Shown here in pieces: positions 1-6,675 of a DNA stretch of 17,530 nucleotides (positions are counted from its first letter, which is position 1; each line of letters starts with the position of its first letter). Both the position numbers and the translations under genes were made by a program. The notes beneath the pieces were generated by a model. It was given only the letters and a program-made list of their open reading frames with translations, was not told where the DNA came from and made no database searches. Source of the DNA: DASRTE01 sp035316885 (GTDB lineage Bacteria; Actinomycetota; Actinomycetes; Jiangellales; Jiangellaceae). The DNA lies in NCBI GenBank assembly GCA_035316885.1, contig DATHII010000233.1, forward strand, positions 1-17,530. The letters are read 5' to 3'.

Positions 1-1
1 C

Positions 2-259
2 CTCGGTATCGACGAGCTGTCGGAGGAGGACAAGATCACCGTCAACCGGGCGCGGCGGATCCAGCGCTTCCTGTCGCAGAACATGTTCGCCGCCGAGGCG
101 TTCACGGGCCAGCCGGGCGTGTTCGTGCCGCTCGCGGAGACACTGGAGTCCTTCGACGGCATCTGCAAGGGCGAGTACGACCACCTGCCGGAGCAGGCAT
201 TTCACATGGTGGGGAACATCGAGTCGGCCGAGGAGAAGGCGTCGAAACTCGCGTCCTGA
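2..259 (+). CDS. atpD: ATP synthase F1 subunit beta, C-terminal fragment
   Basis: This is the last 85 residues of the catalytic beta subunit of F1F0 ATP synthase; the rest lies before the window. The fragment opens with LGIDELSEEDK, the DELSEED loop through which beta contacts the rotating gamma subunit. It continues with the conserved helix RARRIQRFLSQNMFAAEAFTG and the usual ending of the family (FHMVGNIESAEEKA). The nucleotide-binding domain is absent because of the window edge, not through truncation. It sits upstream of atpC on the same strand, the standard order at the end of atp operons. The 91-base gap to atpC is somewhat longer than is typical within an operon, and I see no hairpin in it. 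Identity is certain from the DELSEED loop and the neighbour. Confidence 0.97.
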   Translation, partial: LGIDELSEEDKITVNRARRIQRFLSQNMFAAEAFTGQPGVFVPLAETLESFDGICKGEYDHLPEQAFHMVGNIESAEEKASKLAS

Positions 260-350
260 TCTCCCCCGAGGTCTCCGCCCACATCACCGTGCCGGTATTC
301 TCGGCGCTGCGCCGTGGCGCGCATGTGCACGTGCATTCGAGGGAGAACCG

Positions 351-716
351 TTGGCAGAACTGCAGGTCGAGCTGGTGGCGGCCGACCGGAAGGTGTGGTC
401 GGGCGCGGCCACCATCGTCATCACCCGCACGACCGAGGGTGAAATCGGGATCATGCCGGGCCACCAGCCGCTGCTCGGGCTGCTCATCACCGGACCGGTG
501 ACGATCCGCACGCCGGACGACCAGGTCGTGAGCGCGGCCGTGCACGGTGGATTCCTCTCGATCGCCGACGATGTCGTCACGATCCTGGCCGAGGTCACAG
601 AGCTGGCTGACGAGATCGACGTCAAGCGCGCTGAGGCCGCGCTCGAGACGGCCGGCGACGACACCGCCGCCACGCGCCGGGCCGAGACACGGCTGCGCGC
701 CGCCGGGGCACGCTGA
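351..716 (+). CDS. atpC: ATP synthase F1 subunit epsilon
   Basis: A 121-residue epsilon subunit, part of the central stalk that couples proton flow through F0 to ATP synthesis in F1. The N-terminal beta-sandwich spans about residues 1-85 and contains the typical GEIGIMPGHQPLL stretch and the HGGFLSI/VTILAE strands. A short helical C-terminus follows (ADEIDVKRAEAAL to RRAETRLRAAG). It is shorter than the roughly 135-residue proteobacterial form and close in size to mycobacterial epsilon, whose C-terminal helices are also short. The start is TTG at 351: it gives the canonical N-terminus MAELQVELVAADR and has GAGGGAGA just upstream (339-346). It follows atpD and precedes a DUF2550 gene, as in many actinobacteria. 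Confidence 0.95.
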   Translation: MAELQVELVAADRKVWSGAATIVITRTTEGEIGIMPGHQPLLGLLITGPVTIRTPDDQVVSAAVHGGFLSIADDVVTILAEVTELADEIDVKRAEAALETAGDDTAATRRAETRLRAAGAR

Positions 717-743
717 CCGGGCCGGCGCGGAGGGACGTGGTCG

Positions 744-1181
744 ATGACGCTGCTCGAGTGGGTCGCCATCGTCGTCGCCGCGCTCGCGCTGCTCATCGTT
801 GCCGCCCTCGGGGGCTTGTTCCTGCGTCGTAGCGTCCTCCAGCGTGCGGGCGGCTTCGACATGTGTCTGCGGGTCGGGGGGAACGGATGGGGCGGCGGGT
901 GGGTCTTCGGCGTCGGTCGCTACCGCGGCGACGACCTCGAGTGGTTCCGCACGTTCAGCTACGGCAGCAGGCCCAAACGGTCGTTGCGCCGGCCCGACGT
1001 GACGGTGCTGGAGCGCCGCGACCCCGATCCCGAAGAGGCCTACGACCTGCCCACGGGCCACCTCGTCTTCACCTGCGAGGCCGAGCACCGGCGGCTCGAC
1101 CTGTCCATGACCGAGGCGGCGTCGATGGCGTTCGTCGCCTGGCTGGAGGCAGGGCCTCCGGGGCGGCACCTCGTCGCCTAG
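744..1181 (+). CDS. DUF2550 family single-pass membrane protein
   Basis: A 145-residue protein of the DUF2550 family, which is commonly encoded right after atpC in actinobacteria; its function is unknown. One hydrophobic N-terminal segment (about residues 5-27) should anchor it in the membrane. It is followed by a basic stretch (LRRSVLQR) and a soluble domain of about 110 residues. That domain contains MCLRVGG, a Gly/Trp-rich NGWGGGWVFGVGRY motif and WFRTFSYGSRPKRSLRR. ATG at 744 has GGAGGG at 729-734 with a 9-base spacer. It lies 27 bases after atpC and 83 bases before murA, so it may be cotranscribed with atp genes, murA or both. The family assignment comes from motif memory plus context. 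Confidence 0.85.
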   Translation: MTLLEWVAIVVAALALLIVAALGGLFLRRSVLQRAGGFDMCLRVGGNGWGGGWVFGVGRYRGDDLEWFRTFSYGSRPKRSLRRPDVTVLERRDPDPEEAYDLPTGHLVFTCEAEHRRLDLSMTEAASMAFVAWLEAGPPGRHLVA

Positions 1182-1264
1182 CCCGGTGGCGGCAGCGTAC
1201 GGTGCTCCCTCCGGACGGAACCGGACGGCTGGGGGCCGGGCGGGAGAGGTGGGAGGATTCGTCG

Positions 1265-2539
1265 GTGGAGAGATTCCGGGTGACCGGCGGATCGTCGCTG
1301 CGTGGCGAGGTGCGGGTCGAGGGCGCTAAGAACAGCGCGCTCAAGCTCATGGCGGCGGCCCTGCTGGCGGAGGGCCGTACCACGCTGCATGACGTCCCGG
1401 CGATCACCGACGTCGACTACATGGCCGACCTGCTTCAGCGCCTCGGCGTCGACGTGCAACGCGACCGCAGCACGGTCACCGTCGACGTCCCGTCCCGTGT
1501 CACCTACGCCGCGCCGTATCACCTGGTCCGCAGGCTGCGCGCCTCGATCGCCGTCCTGGGCCCGCTGATCGCGCGGTGTGGCGCCGCGGACGTCGCGCTG
1601 CCGGGCGGAGACGCGATCGGCTCGCGCGGCCTGAACATGCACCTGGCCGGTCTCGAGAAGCTCGGCGCGACGGTGCGGGTGGAGCACGGCTTCGTCCTGG
1701 CCCGCGCGCCCAGGGGTCTGCGTGGCGCCAACGTGTGGCTCGACTTCCCCAGCGTCGGCGCCACCGAGAACCTCGTCACGGCGGCCACCCTCGCCGCCGG
1801 CGAGACCGTCATCGACAACGTCGCCCGAGAGCCCGAGATCGTCGACATCTGCCGCATGCTGGTCGACATGGGCGCCAAGATCGACGGTATCGGGACGTCC
1901 ACCCTGCGGGTGGAGGGTGTCGATCGGCTCCACCCGACCGAGCACACGGTCGTCCCGGACCGGATCGTCACCGGCACCTGGGCGGTGGCGGCGGTCATGA
2001 CGCAGGGGGACATCACCGTCGTGGGTGGCCGGGCCGACCACCTCGAGATCGTGCTCGACAAGCTCTCCTCCGCCGGGGCCACGATCGACACCGCCGACGA
2101 GGGCCTGCGGGTGGCGATGTCGGGTCGCCCGCGGGCCTTCGACGTCGTCACCCTGCCCTACCCGGGATTCCCGACCGACCTGCAGCCGATGGTGGTCGCG
2201 CTCAACGCCGTCGCCGAGGGCACGGCGATGGTCACCGAGAACGTCTACGAGGCCCGGTTCATGTTCGTCAACGAGCTGGCCCGCCTCGGCGCCGACGTGC
2301 GCACGGACGGACACCACGCCGTCGCGCGCGGTCGACCCCGCCTGTCCGCCGCGCCGGTGGTTGCTCCCGACATCCGGGCGGGCGCGGGGCTCGTCCTGGC
2401 CGGGCTGGTGGCCGAGGGCGAGACGCTGATCTCGGCCGTGCACCACATCGACCGCGGTTACCCCGACTTCGTCGGTCAGCTCACCTCCCTCGGGGCCGAC
2501 GTGGTCCGCGAGCCCGACCCCGACCACTTCGAGGCGTGA
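1265..2539 (+). CDS. murA: UDP-N-acetylglucosamine 1-carboxyvinyltransferase (MurA), Asp-loop type
   Basis: A 424-residue MurA, the normal length, catalysing the first committed step of peptidoglycan synthesis: transfer of enolpyruvate from PEP to UDP-GlcNAc in the cytoplasm. Lys22 and Asn23 are present (EGAKNSALKL), as are FPTDLQP, with the catalytic-base Asp, and HHIDRGYPD near the C-terminus. In the catalytic loop the usual Cys115 (E. coli numbering) is Asp: the motif reads ALPGGDAIGSR with Asp at residue 116. This is the form known from Mycobacterium tuberculosis and Chlamydia, where it gives intrinsic fosfomycin resistance. GTG at 1265 is chosen because GGGAGG (1251-1256) sits 8 bases before it and the N-terminus aligns with the family. 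The frame is open further upstream, but that part overlaps the DUF2550 gene. The stop codon overlaps the next start (ATGA). Confidence 0.96.
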   Translation: MERFRVTGGSSLRGEVRVEGAKNSALKLMAAALLAEGRTTLHDVPAITDVDYMADLLQRLGVDVQRDRSTVTVDVPSRVTYAAPYHLVRRLRASIAVLGPLIARCGAADVALPGGDAIGSRGLNMHLAGLEKLGATVRVEHGFVLARAPRGLRGANVWLDFPSVGATENLVTAATLAAGETVIDNVAREPEIVDICRMLVDMGAKIDGIGTSTLRVEGVDRLHPTEHTVVPDRIVTGTWAVAAVMTQGDITVVGGRADHLEIVLDKLSSAGATIDTADEGLRVAMSGRPRAFDVVTLPYPGFPTDLQPMVVALNAVAEGTAMVTENVYEARFMFVNELARLGADVRTDGHHAVARGRPRLSAAPVVAPDIRAGAGLVLAGLVAEGETLISAVHHIDRGYPDFVGQLTSLGADVVREPDPDHFEA

Positions 2540-3801
2540 TGAGCAGCGAGGCGCCCGAGCGAGAGACGAGCGATGGGTCGAGTACGACTGTGCGCCTGAG
2601 CAGCGAGGTGCGCGAGGCTGTGGGTGGGCCGGCGACGGCTGCCGCCAGGATCCCGGCCGCGCTCCGGCCGTGGACCTGGCCGCTGTCGCGGATCGGCATG
2701 ACGGCCTACCTGACCGTGCTCGCGATCTACATCGTGGTCGTCGGCGTACCCACCGACCGGATCGGCCAGACCGGCTGGATCGTCATCGGCATCGTGGCGG
2801 CACGCCTGGGCCGACCGGTGCGCGAGCATGTCCGCGCCGTGCTCGACTGGTTGCCCCTCCTCGCGGCGCTGATCCTCTACGACCACACCCGTGGCATCGC
2901 CGACACCCTGGGCGTGACGGTGCGAGTCACCGAGTTGGTCGACGTCGAGCGGTCGTTGTTCGGTGGCATCCTGCCCAGCGCGTGGCTTCAGGAGCGGTAC
3001 TCGAATCCCGCCGACCCGCAGTGGTGGGACGCCGTCGCCTCGCTGGTCTATACATCGCACTTCGTGCTGCCCTGGGTGCTGGCCGCTGTGCTCTACGTCC
3101 GGTCGCGGCCGGCGTGGCTGAGGTACGTGCGGTGGGTGGTGCTGCTGTCCTACGCTGGCCTCGCCACCTACATCCTCATCCCGGCGGCACCGCCGTGGTA
3201 CGCGTCGAAGTACGACTTCGTCCCCGAGCAGATCGACCGGGTGGTGACCAGCGGCTGGTCGGTGCTCGGGCTGCGCAGCGCCGGCGCCTGGCTGGACCAG
3301 GCCCAGGCGGGCTCCAACCTGGTTGCAGCCCTGCCGTCCCTGCACACGGCGTTTGCGTTGCTGGTGAGCATCGCGCTGTGGTTGCACGTACGGAACCGGG
3401 CCGTGCGGGTGCTGATCGCGATCTACCCTGCCGCGATGGGCCTCACCCTGGTGTACGGCGGCGAGCACTACGTCATCGACGTGCTGCTCGGCTGGGTGTA
3501 CGTGGGACTGGTGCTCCTGGTGACGTTGGCCTGGAGGACCTGGCGATCAACTGCTGCCGGTGACCCTGCGGACGAGGTCGCGGGCCCGGTCGGCGTCCTC
3601 GGGCCAGACGAGGATCTCGTGACGGTCCCCAGCGTTGCTGACCGTGCAGGAGATCCCGGCGGCGCGCAACGCCCGCAGGACGGGCTCGAGGTCGGCGGCG
3701 GCCAAGGCGGCGGCGACGGGTTGGAGGAGGCCGTACTGTGGCCGCGGTGGGTCGACGACGGACTGTCCGCGCCCGAACGCCCACCGGACGACGAGCAGTA
3801 G
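2539..3801 (+). CDS. PAP2-superfamily integral membrane phosphatase (inositol-phosphotransferase-like), with atypical C-terminal tail
   Basis: A 420-residue multi-pass membrane protein. It carries the two histidine motifs of the PAP2_3/Aur1-like branch: LPSLHTAF (His269) and YGGEHYVIDVLLG (His310, Asp314). Members hydrolyse or transfer phosphate groups on lipid-linked substrates at the outer membrane face; the substrate here is unknown. At least six hydrophobic segments lie between about residues 55 and 335, including WWDAVASLVYTSHF and YILIPAAPPWY, which are typical of the branch. ATG at 2539 overlaps the murA stop codon by one base (ATGA), suggesting translational coupling. The last 84 residues (about 337-420) are hydrophilic, Gly/Asp/Pro-rich and fully antisense to the convergent gene at 3547-3867. 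That tail looks like read-through rather than a domain. Confidence 0.85.
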   Translation: MSSEAPERETSDGSSTTVRLSSEVREAVGGPATAAARIPAALRPWTWPLSRIGMTAYLTVLAIYIVVVGVPTDRIGQTGWIVIGIVAARLGRPVREHVRAVLDWLPLLAALILYDHTRGIADTLGVTVRVTELVDVERSLFGGILPSAWLQERYSNPADPQWWDAVASLVYTSHFVLPWVLAAVLYVRSRPAWLRYVRWVVLLSYAGLATYILIPAAPPWYASKYDFVPEQIDRVVTSGWSVLGLRSAGAWLDQAQAGSNLVAALPSLHTAFALLVSIALWLHVRNRAVRVLIAIYPAAMGLTLVYGGEHYVIDVLLGWVYVGLVLLVTLAWRTWRSTAAGDPADEVAGPVGVLGPDEDLVTVPSVADRAGDPGGAQRPQDGLEVGGGQGGGDGLEEAVLWPRWVDDGLSAPERPPDDEQ

Positions 3802-3867
3802 CGCGCCGAGCAGGACCGCCACCCACAGCGGCCCCAGCACGTAGGTCGCGCTTCCGGTACCGGGCAC
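3547..3867 (-). CDS. Small single-pass membrane protein, DUF2007-like C-terminus, function unknown
   Basis: A 106-residue minus-strand protein. One hydrophobic helix (about residues 9-30, YVLGPLWVAVLLGALLLVVRW) is followed by a small alpha/beta domain. That domain has a helix (LEPVLRALRAAGI), a strand pair (CTVSNAGDRHEILVWPE) and a final helix (ADRARDLVRRV). The layout resembles DUF2007-type putative signal-transducing domains; this is inference from pattern, not a firm match. The protein makes better sense than the opposite-strand reading: it has an ordered helix-strand-strand-helix pattern, while the overlapping plus-strand tail is low complexity. The start is GTG at 3867, with only a weak Shine-Dalgarno-like GGAT before it. 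Its last 255 coding bases overlap the 3' end of the PAP2 gene tail to tail. Confidence 0.7.
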   Translation of the reverse strand: MPGTGSATYVLGPLWVAVLLGALLLVVRWAFGRGQSVVDPPRPQYGLLQPVAAALAAADLEPVLRALRAAGISCTVSNAGDRHEILVWPEDADRARDLVRRVTGSS

Positions 3868-3934
3868 GTCATCCAGTGTGCCCGTCCACGCAGCGTGTCA
3901 CACCCGAGTTCGAGACAGGTGGAAGGACGAGTCG

Positions 3935-4807
3935 ATGACGCAGCGGGTAGCCGTGATCGGTGCCGGTCTGATGGGATCGGGGATCGCGCAGGTCGCGGCC
4001 CAGGCGGGGTGGCAGGTCGTCCTGCAGGACGTCACGGACGAGGCTCTCCTACGCGGTCTGGCGGAAATCGAGCAGAGCACCGCTCGCTTCGCCGACAAGG
4101 GCCGCATGTCCACCGAGGACCGCGCGGCCGGCCTGAGCAGGATCACGACCACGACCGATCTCGACGCGGCCGCAGACGCGGACGTCGTGGTCGAGGCGGT
4201 CTTCGAGCAGGTCGAAGTCAAGAGGGAGATCTTCCGGGAGCTCGACCGGATCTGCCGCGACGGTGCTGTGCTCGCCACCAACACGAGCGCGATCCCGATC
4301 ACCACGATCGCGTCGGCCACCCAGCGCCCCGAGGCCGTGGTAGGAACGCACTTCTTCTCGCCGGTGCCGCTGATGGCGTTGTGCGAGCTGGTGCGAGGGC
4401 TGCACACGTCGGACGACACACTGGCGGTGGCCCGGTCGTTCGCCGAGTCCGTCGGCAAGACGTGCGTGGTGGTCAACCGCGACGTCGCCGGCTTCGTCAC
4501 GACCCGCCTGATCAGCGCTCTCGTGGTCGAGGCGGTCCGGCTGTACGAGTCGGGCGTGGCCTCCGCCGAGGACATCGACACGGCCTGCCGGCTCGGATTC
4601 GGCCACGCCATGGGGCCGCTGGCCACCACCGATCTGACCGGCGTCGACATCCTTCGGCACGCGACCTCGAACATCTACGCCGAGACCGGCGATCCGAAGT
4701 TCTTCCCGCCCGAGACGCTGAGTCGGATGGTGGCGGCAGGCGACCTCGGCCGCAAGTCCGGCCGCGGCTTCTTCACCTACTCACCCCTGGACACCGTGCG
4801 TCAGTAG
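3935..4807 (+). CDS. 3-hydroxybutyryl-CoA / 3-hydroxyacyl-CoA dehydrogenase, NAD-dependent
   Basis: A 290-residue cytoplasmic dehydrogenase that interconverts 3-hydroxyacyl-CoA and 3-oxoacyl-CoA with NAD(P)H (PaaH/Hbd/FadB2 family). The Rossmann fold opens with VAVIGAGLMGSGIAQ (GxGxxG at residues 9-14). The substrate domain shows NTSAIPI, then GTHFFSPVPLMALCELV, which carries the catalytic His and Glu, then NRDVAGFVTTRL. The C-terminal helical domain runs from residue 190 and ends in LGRKSGRGFF, the normal family ending. ATG at 3935 is chosen over an in-frame GTG at 3878: GGAAGGA lies just upstream and the Rossmann strand then begins at residue 4. It is single-gene on its strand and overlaps the convergent lipoprotein gene by 7 bases. 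It could serve butyrate or polyhydroxybutyrate metabolism or beta-oxidation; the window does not decide. Confidence 0.92.
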   Translation: MTQRVAVIGAGLMGSGIAQVAAQAGWQVVLQDVTDEALLRGLAEIEQSTARFADKGRMSTEDRAAGLSRITTTTDLDAAADADVVVEAVFEQVEVKREIFRELDRICRDGAVLATNTSAIPITTIASATQRPEAVVGTHFFSPVPLMALCELVRGLHTSDDTLAVARSFAESVGKTCVVVNRDVAGFVTTRLISALVVEAVRLYESGVASAEDIDTACRLGFGHAMGPLATTDLTGVDILRHATSNIYAETGDPKFFPPETLSRMVAAGDLGRKSGRGFFTYSPLDTVRQ

Positions 4808-5310
4808 CCGTAGCCGCCGTCGCCGTTCGAGTCTGCTGGCTCACCGGACGGCGTGGCGACGTGCCAGGTGAACGTGACCCCGTCGAAGTCGTCGGTGACG
4901 TCGTTGCCGGTCACGGTGCCAGGGGACCGGTCGAGGCTGAACGTGTAGAGCGGCACTCCCTCGAGGGTGACTTGTGCGGTGCCGTCGTCGCGGTCGACGG
5001 TCGCAAGCGTCCCGTCGACGCCCTCCGCGGCGGTGGGGGCCTCGCCCTCGCTCACCGTGAGCGGCAGCCAGAGCTCGAGGCATCCGGCCTCGCACACGAT
5101 GGTGCCGTCGGCCTCCTGCTCGGAGGTGTAGAGCGCGCGACCCGAGGAGTCGACGAGGATCTCGCCGAGCATCGCGTCCTCGGCCACCGACACGGTCGTA
5201 TCGCCCCCGCCACCCGCGGTGTCGGTCTGCGCCCCGTCGTCGTCGCTGCCGCCACATGCGGCGAGCAGCACAGCCGTCGCGGCGAGCGCAGCCGCGAGTC
5301 GTCTGGTCAT
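4801..5310 (-). CDS. Secreted-repeat lipoprotein (COG4315 type, Yx(FWY)xxD motif)
   Basis: A 169-residue predicted lipoprotein. The signal peptide (MTRRLAAALAATAVLLAAC) ends in the lipobox LAAC with Cys19, followed by an acidic/Gly linker. The mature part holds two copies of the secreted repeat of unknown function. The first (GEILVDSSGRALYTSEQ to VCEAGCLELWLPLT) has the CxxxC pair and a degenerate Tyr motif. The second contains PLYTFSLDRSPG, an exact Yx(FWY)xxD motif. A role in envelope stress or redox is possible but not shown. ATG at 5310 has GAAGAGG 8 bases upstream; an in-frame ATG at 5316 is too close to that site. It is divergent from the sigma factor gene and shares its promoter sequence, so it is probably a member of that regulon. 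It meets the dehydrogenase gene tail to tail with a 7-base overlap. Confidence 0.88.
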   Translation of the reverse strand: MTRRLAAALAATAVLLAACGGSDDDGAQTDTAGGGGDTTVSVAEDAMLGEILVDSSGRALYTSEQEADGTIVCEAGCLELWLPLTVSEGEAPTAAEGVDGTLATVDRDDGTAQVTLEGVPLYTFSLDRSPGTVTGNDVTDDFDGVTFTWHVATPSGEPADSNGDGGYGY

Positions 5311-5332
5311 CAGCATCACCTCTTCGACAAGA

Positions 5333-5361
5333 CCTACGCGGGAGTGCACGTGTTCGGTTCA
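5333..5361 (-). promoter_or_regulatory. ECF-type promoter for the lipoprotein gene (TGAACC-N17-CGTAGG)
   Basis: On the minus strand, TGAACC (5361-5356) is followed after exactly 17 bases by CGTAGG (5338-5333). The predicted start of transcription is near 5326, about 16 bases before the ATG at 5310, which leaves the GAAGAGG ribosome site at the very 5' end of the message. It matches the promoter on the other strand at 5387-5415 in both boxes and in spacer length. TGAACC with a CGT-type -10 is, from memory, the SigL consensus of Mycobacterium tuberculosis. Confidence 0.72.
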
Positions 5362-5386
5362 CCCACCATCGGATCCTCCTATCCGC

Positions 5387-5415
5387 TGAACCCTGGCGAG
5401 CCCCCCGGGCGTTGG
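5387..5415 (+). promoter_or_regulatory. ECF-type autoregulatory promoter of the sigma/anti-sigma operon (TGAACC-N17-CGTTGG)
   Basis: TGAACC (5387-5392), a 17-base spacer and CGTTGG (5410-5415) lie directly before the sigma factor gene. A start of transcription 6-8 bases after the -10 box falls at 5421-5423, at or next to the GTG start codon, so the message may be leaderless. The two divergent -35 boxes are separated by 25 bases holding a small inverted repeat, CGGAT (5370-5374) and ATCCG (5381-5385), which could be an added operator or chance. Confidence 0.74.
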
Positions 5416-5422
5416 ACAGGGT

Positions 5423-5938
5423 GTGCGAACACGTCCAGTCGCCGATGAGGAGCTGCTGCGGAGCCTGTACGACGAACACGCGGCCGCCCTGCTGGGCTTC
5501 GTCCGGCGGCTCGTGGACGGCGACCGGCAGCACGCCGAGGACATCGTCCAGGAGACCCTGCTCAGGGCATGGCGGCATCCAGACGCCCTGACGGGTGACC
5601 GGGCCCGGCCGTGGCTGTTCACTGTCGCGCGCAACCTGGTGATCTCGCGGTACCGCGCGCGCGGGGCACGCGCGCAGGAAGTGCCGCTCCTTGCGGTCGA
5701 CACCCTGGTGGCCGACGACGAGCTGGACCGGGCGATGCTGTCGTGGCAGATCGCCGACGCGTTGGGGAAGCTCACGTCTGCGCACCGCGAAGTGCTGGTG
5801 CACCTGTTCTTCGGAGGACAGTCGATCGCCGGTGCCGCCTCGGCACTCGGGATCCCCGAAGGCACCGTGAAGTCGCGGAGCTTCTACGCGCTGCGAGCGC
5901 TGCGTCTGGTGCTCGAGGAGAGTGGGGTACAGCCCTGA
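5423..5938 (+). CDS. ECF RNA polymerase sigma factor, SigL-like
   Basis: A 171-residue group 4 sigma factor that directs RNA polymerase to a small stress regulon. Region 2 spans about residues 11-82: LYDEHAAALLGFVRRL, AEDIVQETLLRAWRHP (2.1/2.2) and RPWLFTVARNLVISRYRAR (2.3/2.4, -10 recognition). Region 4 spans about 110-170: LGKLTSAHREVLVHLFF and the helix-turn-helix IAGAASALGIPEGTVKSR for -35 recognition, then YALRALRLVLEESGV. The RPWLFTVARN and ALRALRL blocks recall mycobacterial SigL. No C-terminal extension is present. GTG at 5423 is the only good start before region 2; no separate ribosome site is needed if the message is leaderless. The stop codon overlaps the anti-sigma ATG by one base, so the pair is likely coupled in translation. 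Confidence 0.92.
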   Translation: MRTRPVADEELLRSLYDEHAAALLGFVRRLVDGDRQHAEDIVQETLLRAWRHPDALTGDRARPWLFTVARNLVISRYRARGARAQEVPLLAVDTLVADDELDRAMLSWQIADALGKLTSAHREVLVHLFFGGQSIAGAASALGIPEGTVKSRSFYALRALRLVLEESGVQP

Positions 5939-6588
5939 TGAACTGTCCGACCACCGAGTCGCTCGGTCCGTACCTGCTCGGGGCGGTGGACGCCCGGGAG
6001 CGCGCCGCGATGGACGCGCATCTCACGGGGTGCGTGGCCTGTCGGACGGTCGCCGACGAGCTGCGGCCCGTGTCCGTCCTGCTGGGCCGGCTCCACGTCG
6101 ACGACCTCACGCCGCCCGAACCGTCGCCCGGCCTGCTCGAGCGAGTGCTGTCGGCGCGGGCGAGGACCCGGCGACGCCGCAGACTCGGCGTCCTCGTGGC
6201 GGCCGCCGCATTGGTCGCCGGGGTGGCTACGGCAGGCGGGGTCGTCGGTGCTGGTACGCCCGCGGATGAACCGCCGGTCCGGTCGGTCGCCGTGTCGGCG
6301 GCCGAGACGGCGGACGGAGTCACCGCGACGGCATGGCTCACCGCGCACGCAGCAGGCACCGATATCCGGCTCCACCTCGGAGGCGTACGCAGCGGCGAAT
6401 GGTGCAGCCTGGTCGTCCGCGACCGCGACGGCCGGGTCGAGACGGCCGCGACCTGGCGGGTCGGGTACGACGAGGACGTCGACGTGCCGGCAGCGACGAC
6501 CGCCATCACGCTCGACCGAATCGACGAGCTCGTGGTGATGACCGCGGACGGAGAGGAGTTGGTGTCCGTTCCGGCGGTCGGGATGTGA
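5938..6588 (+). CDS. Membrane-anchored zinc-binding anti-sigma factor (RslA/RskA-like)
   Basis: A 216-residue anti-sigma factor, partner of the sigma factor whose stop codon overlaps its ATG. The cytoplasmic N-terminal ZAS domain has Cys3 and the zinc motif HLTGCVAC (His28, Cys32, Cys35: Hx3CxxC). A linker with DLTPPEPSPGLLERVL leads to a run of arginines (RTRRRRR, about 77-82). One membrane helix follows (about 83-105) and then an extracytoplasmic beta-rich domain of about 110 residues with a single Cys (WCSLVV). The anti-sigma fold and topology match RskA/RslA proteins, which hold their sigma factor inactive until redox change or regulated proteolysis. The outer domain could sense the envelope state; the signal is unknown. 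No Shine-Dalgarno site precedes the ATG, in keeping with coupling. Confidence 0.9.
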   Translation: MNCPTTESLGPYLLGAVDARERAAMDAHLTGCVACRTVADELRPVSVLLGRLHVDDLTPPEPSPGLLERVLSARARTRRRRRLGVLVAAAALVAGVATAGGVVGAGTPADEPPVRSVAVSAAETADGVTATAWLTAHAAGTDIRLHLGGVRSGEWCSLVVRDRDGRVETAATWRVGYDEDVDVPAATTAITLDRIDELVVMTADGEELVSVPAVGM

Positions 6589-6675
6589 CGCACGTCCCTG
6601 GTGAGACAGTTCACAGGGCGTGTCCGGGACGTGTTACCGGCGAGTACAGTCCGGGAAGCCGTCCGAGGAGGCCGG

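Noticed and set aside
102..1169. Long minus-strand open frame (355 codons) across atpD, atpC and the DUF2550 gene
   Set aside because: Antisense shadow of three recognised genes in GC-rich DNA; composition is Arg/Pro/Ala/Asp-rich without domain features.
863..1264. In-frame upstream extension of murA
   Set aside because: It overlaps the DUF2550 gene and reads as low-complexity Arg/Pro sequence; GTG 1265 with GGGAGG gives the normal MurA N-terminus.
1178..2527. Minus-strand open frame of 449 codons opposite murA
   Set aside because: It mirrors the murA codons and contains no recognisable motif; murA itself is unambiguous.
1576..2538. In-frame upstream extension of the PAP2 gene through murA
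   Set aside because: It lies within murA in another frame and is Arg-rich shadow sequence; ATG 2539 with ATGA overlap is the natural start.
3895..5448. Plus-strand open frame of 517 codons over the dehydrogenase and lipoprotein genes
   Set aside because: It is out of frame with the dehydrogenase and antisense to the lipoprotein; both of those have clear motifs.
6601..6675. GTG at 6601 as the start of the mutase, adding 25 residues
   Set aside because: GAGGAGG before ATG 6676 and the usual family N-terminus favour the later start. A TACAGT -10-like box at 6645-6650 lies in this stretch but has no convincing -35 partner.
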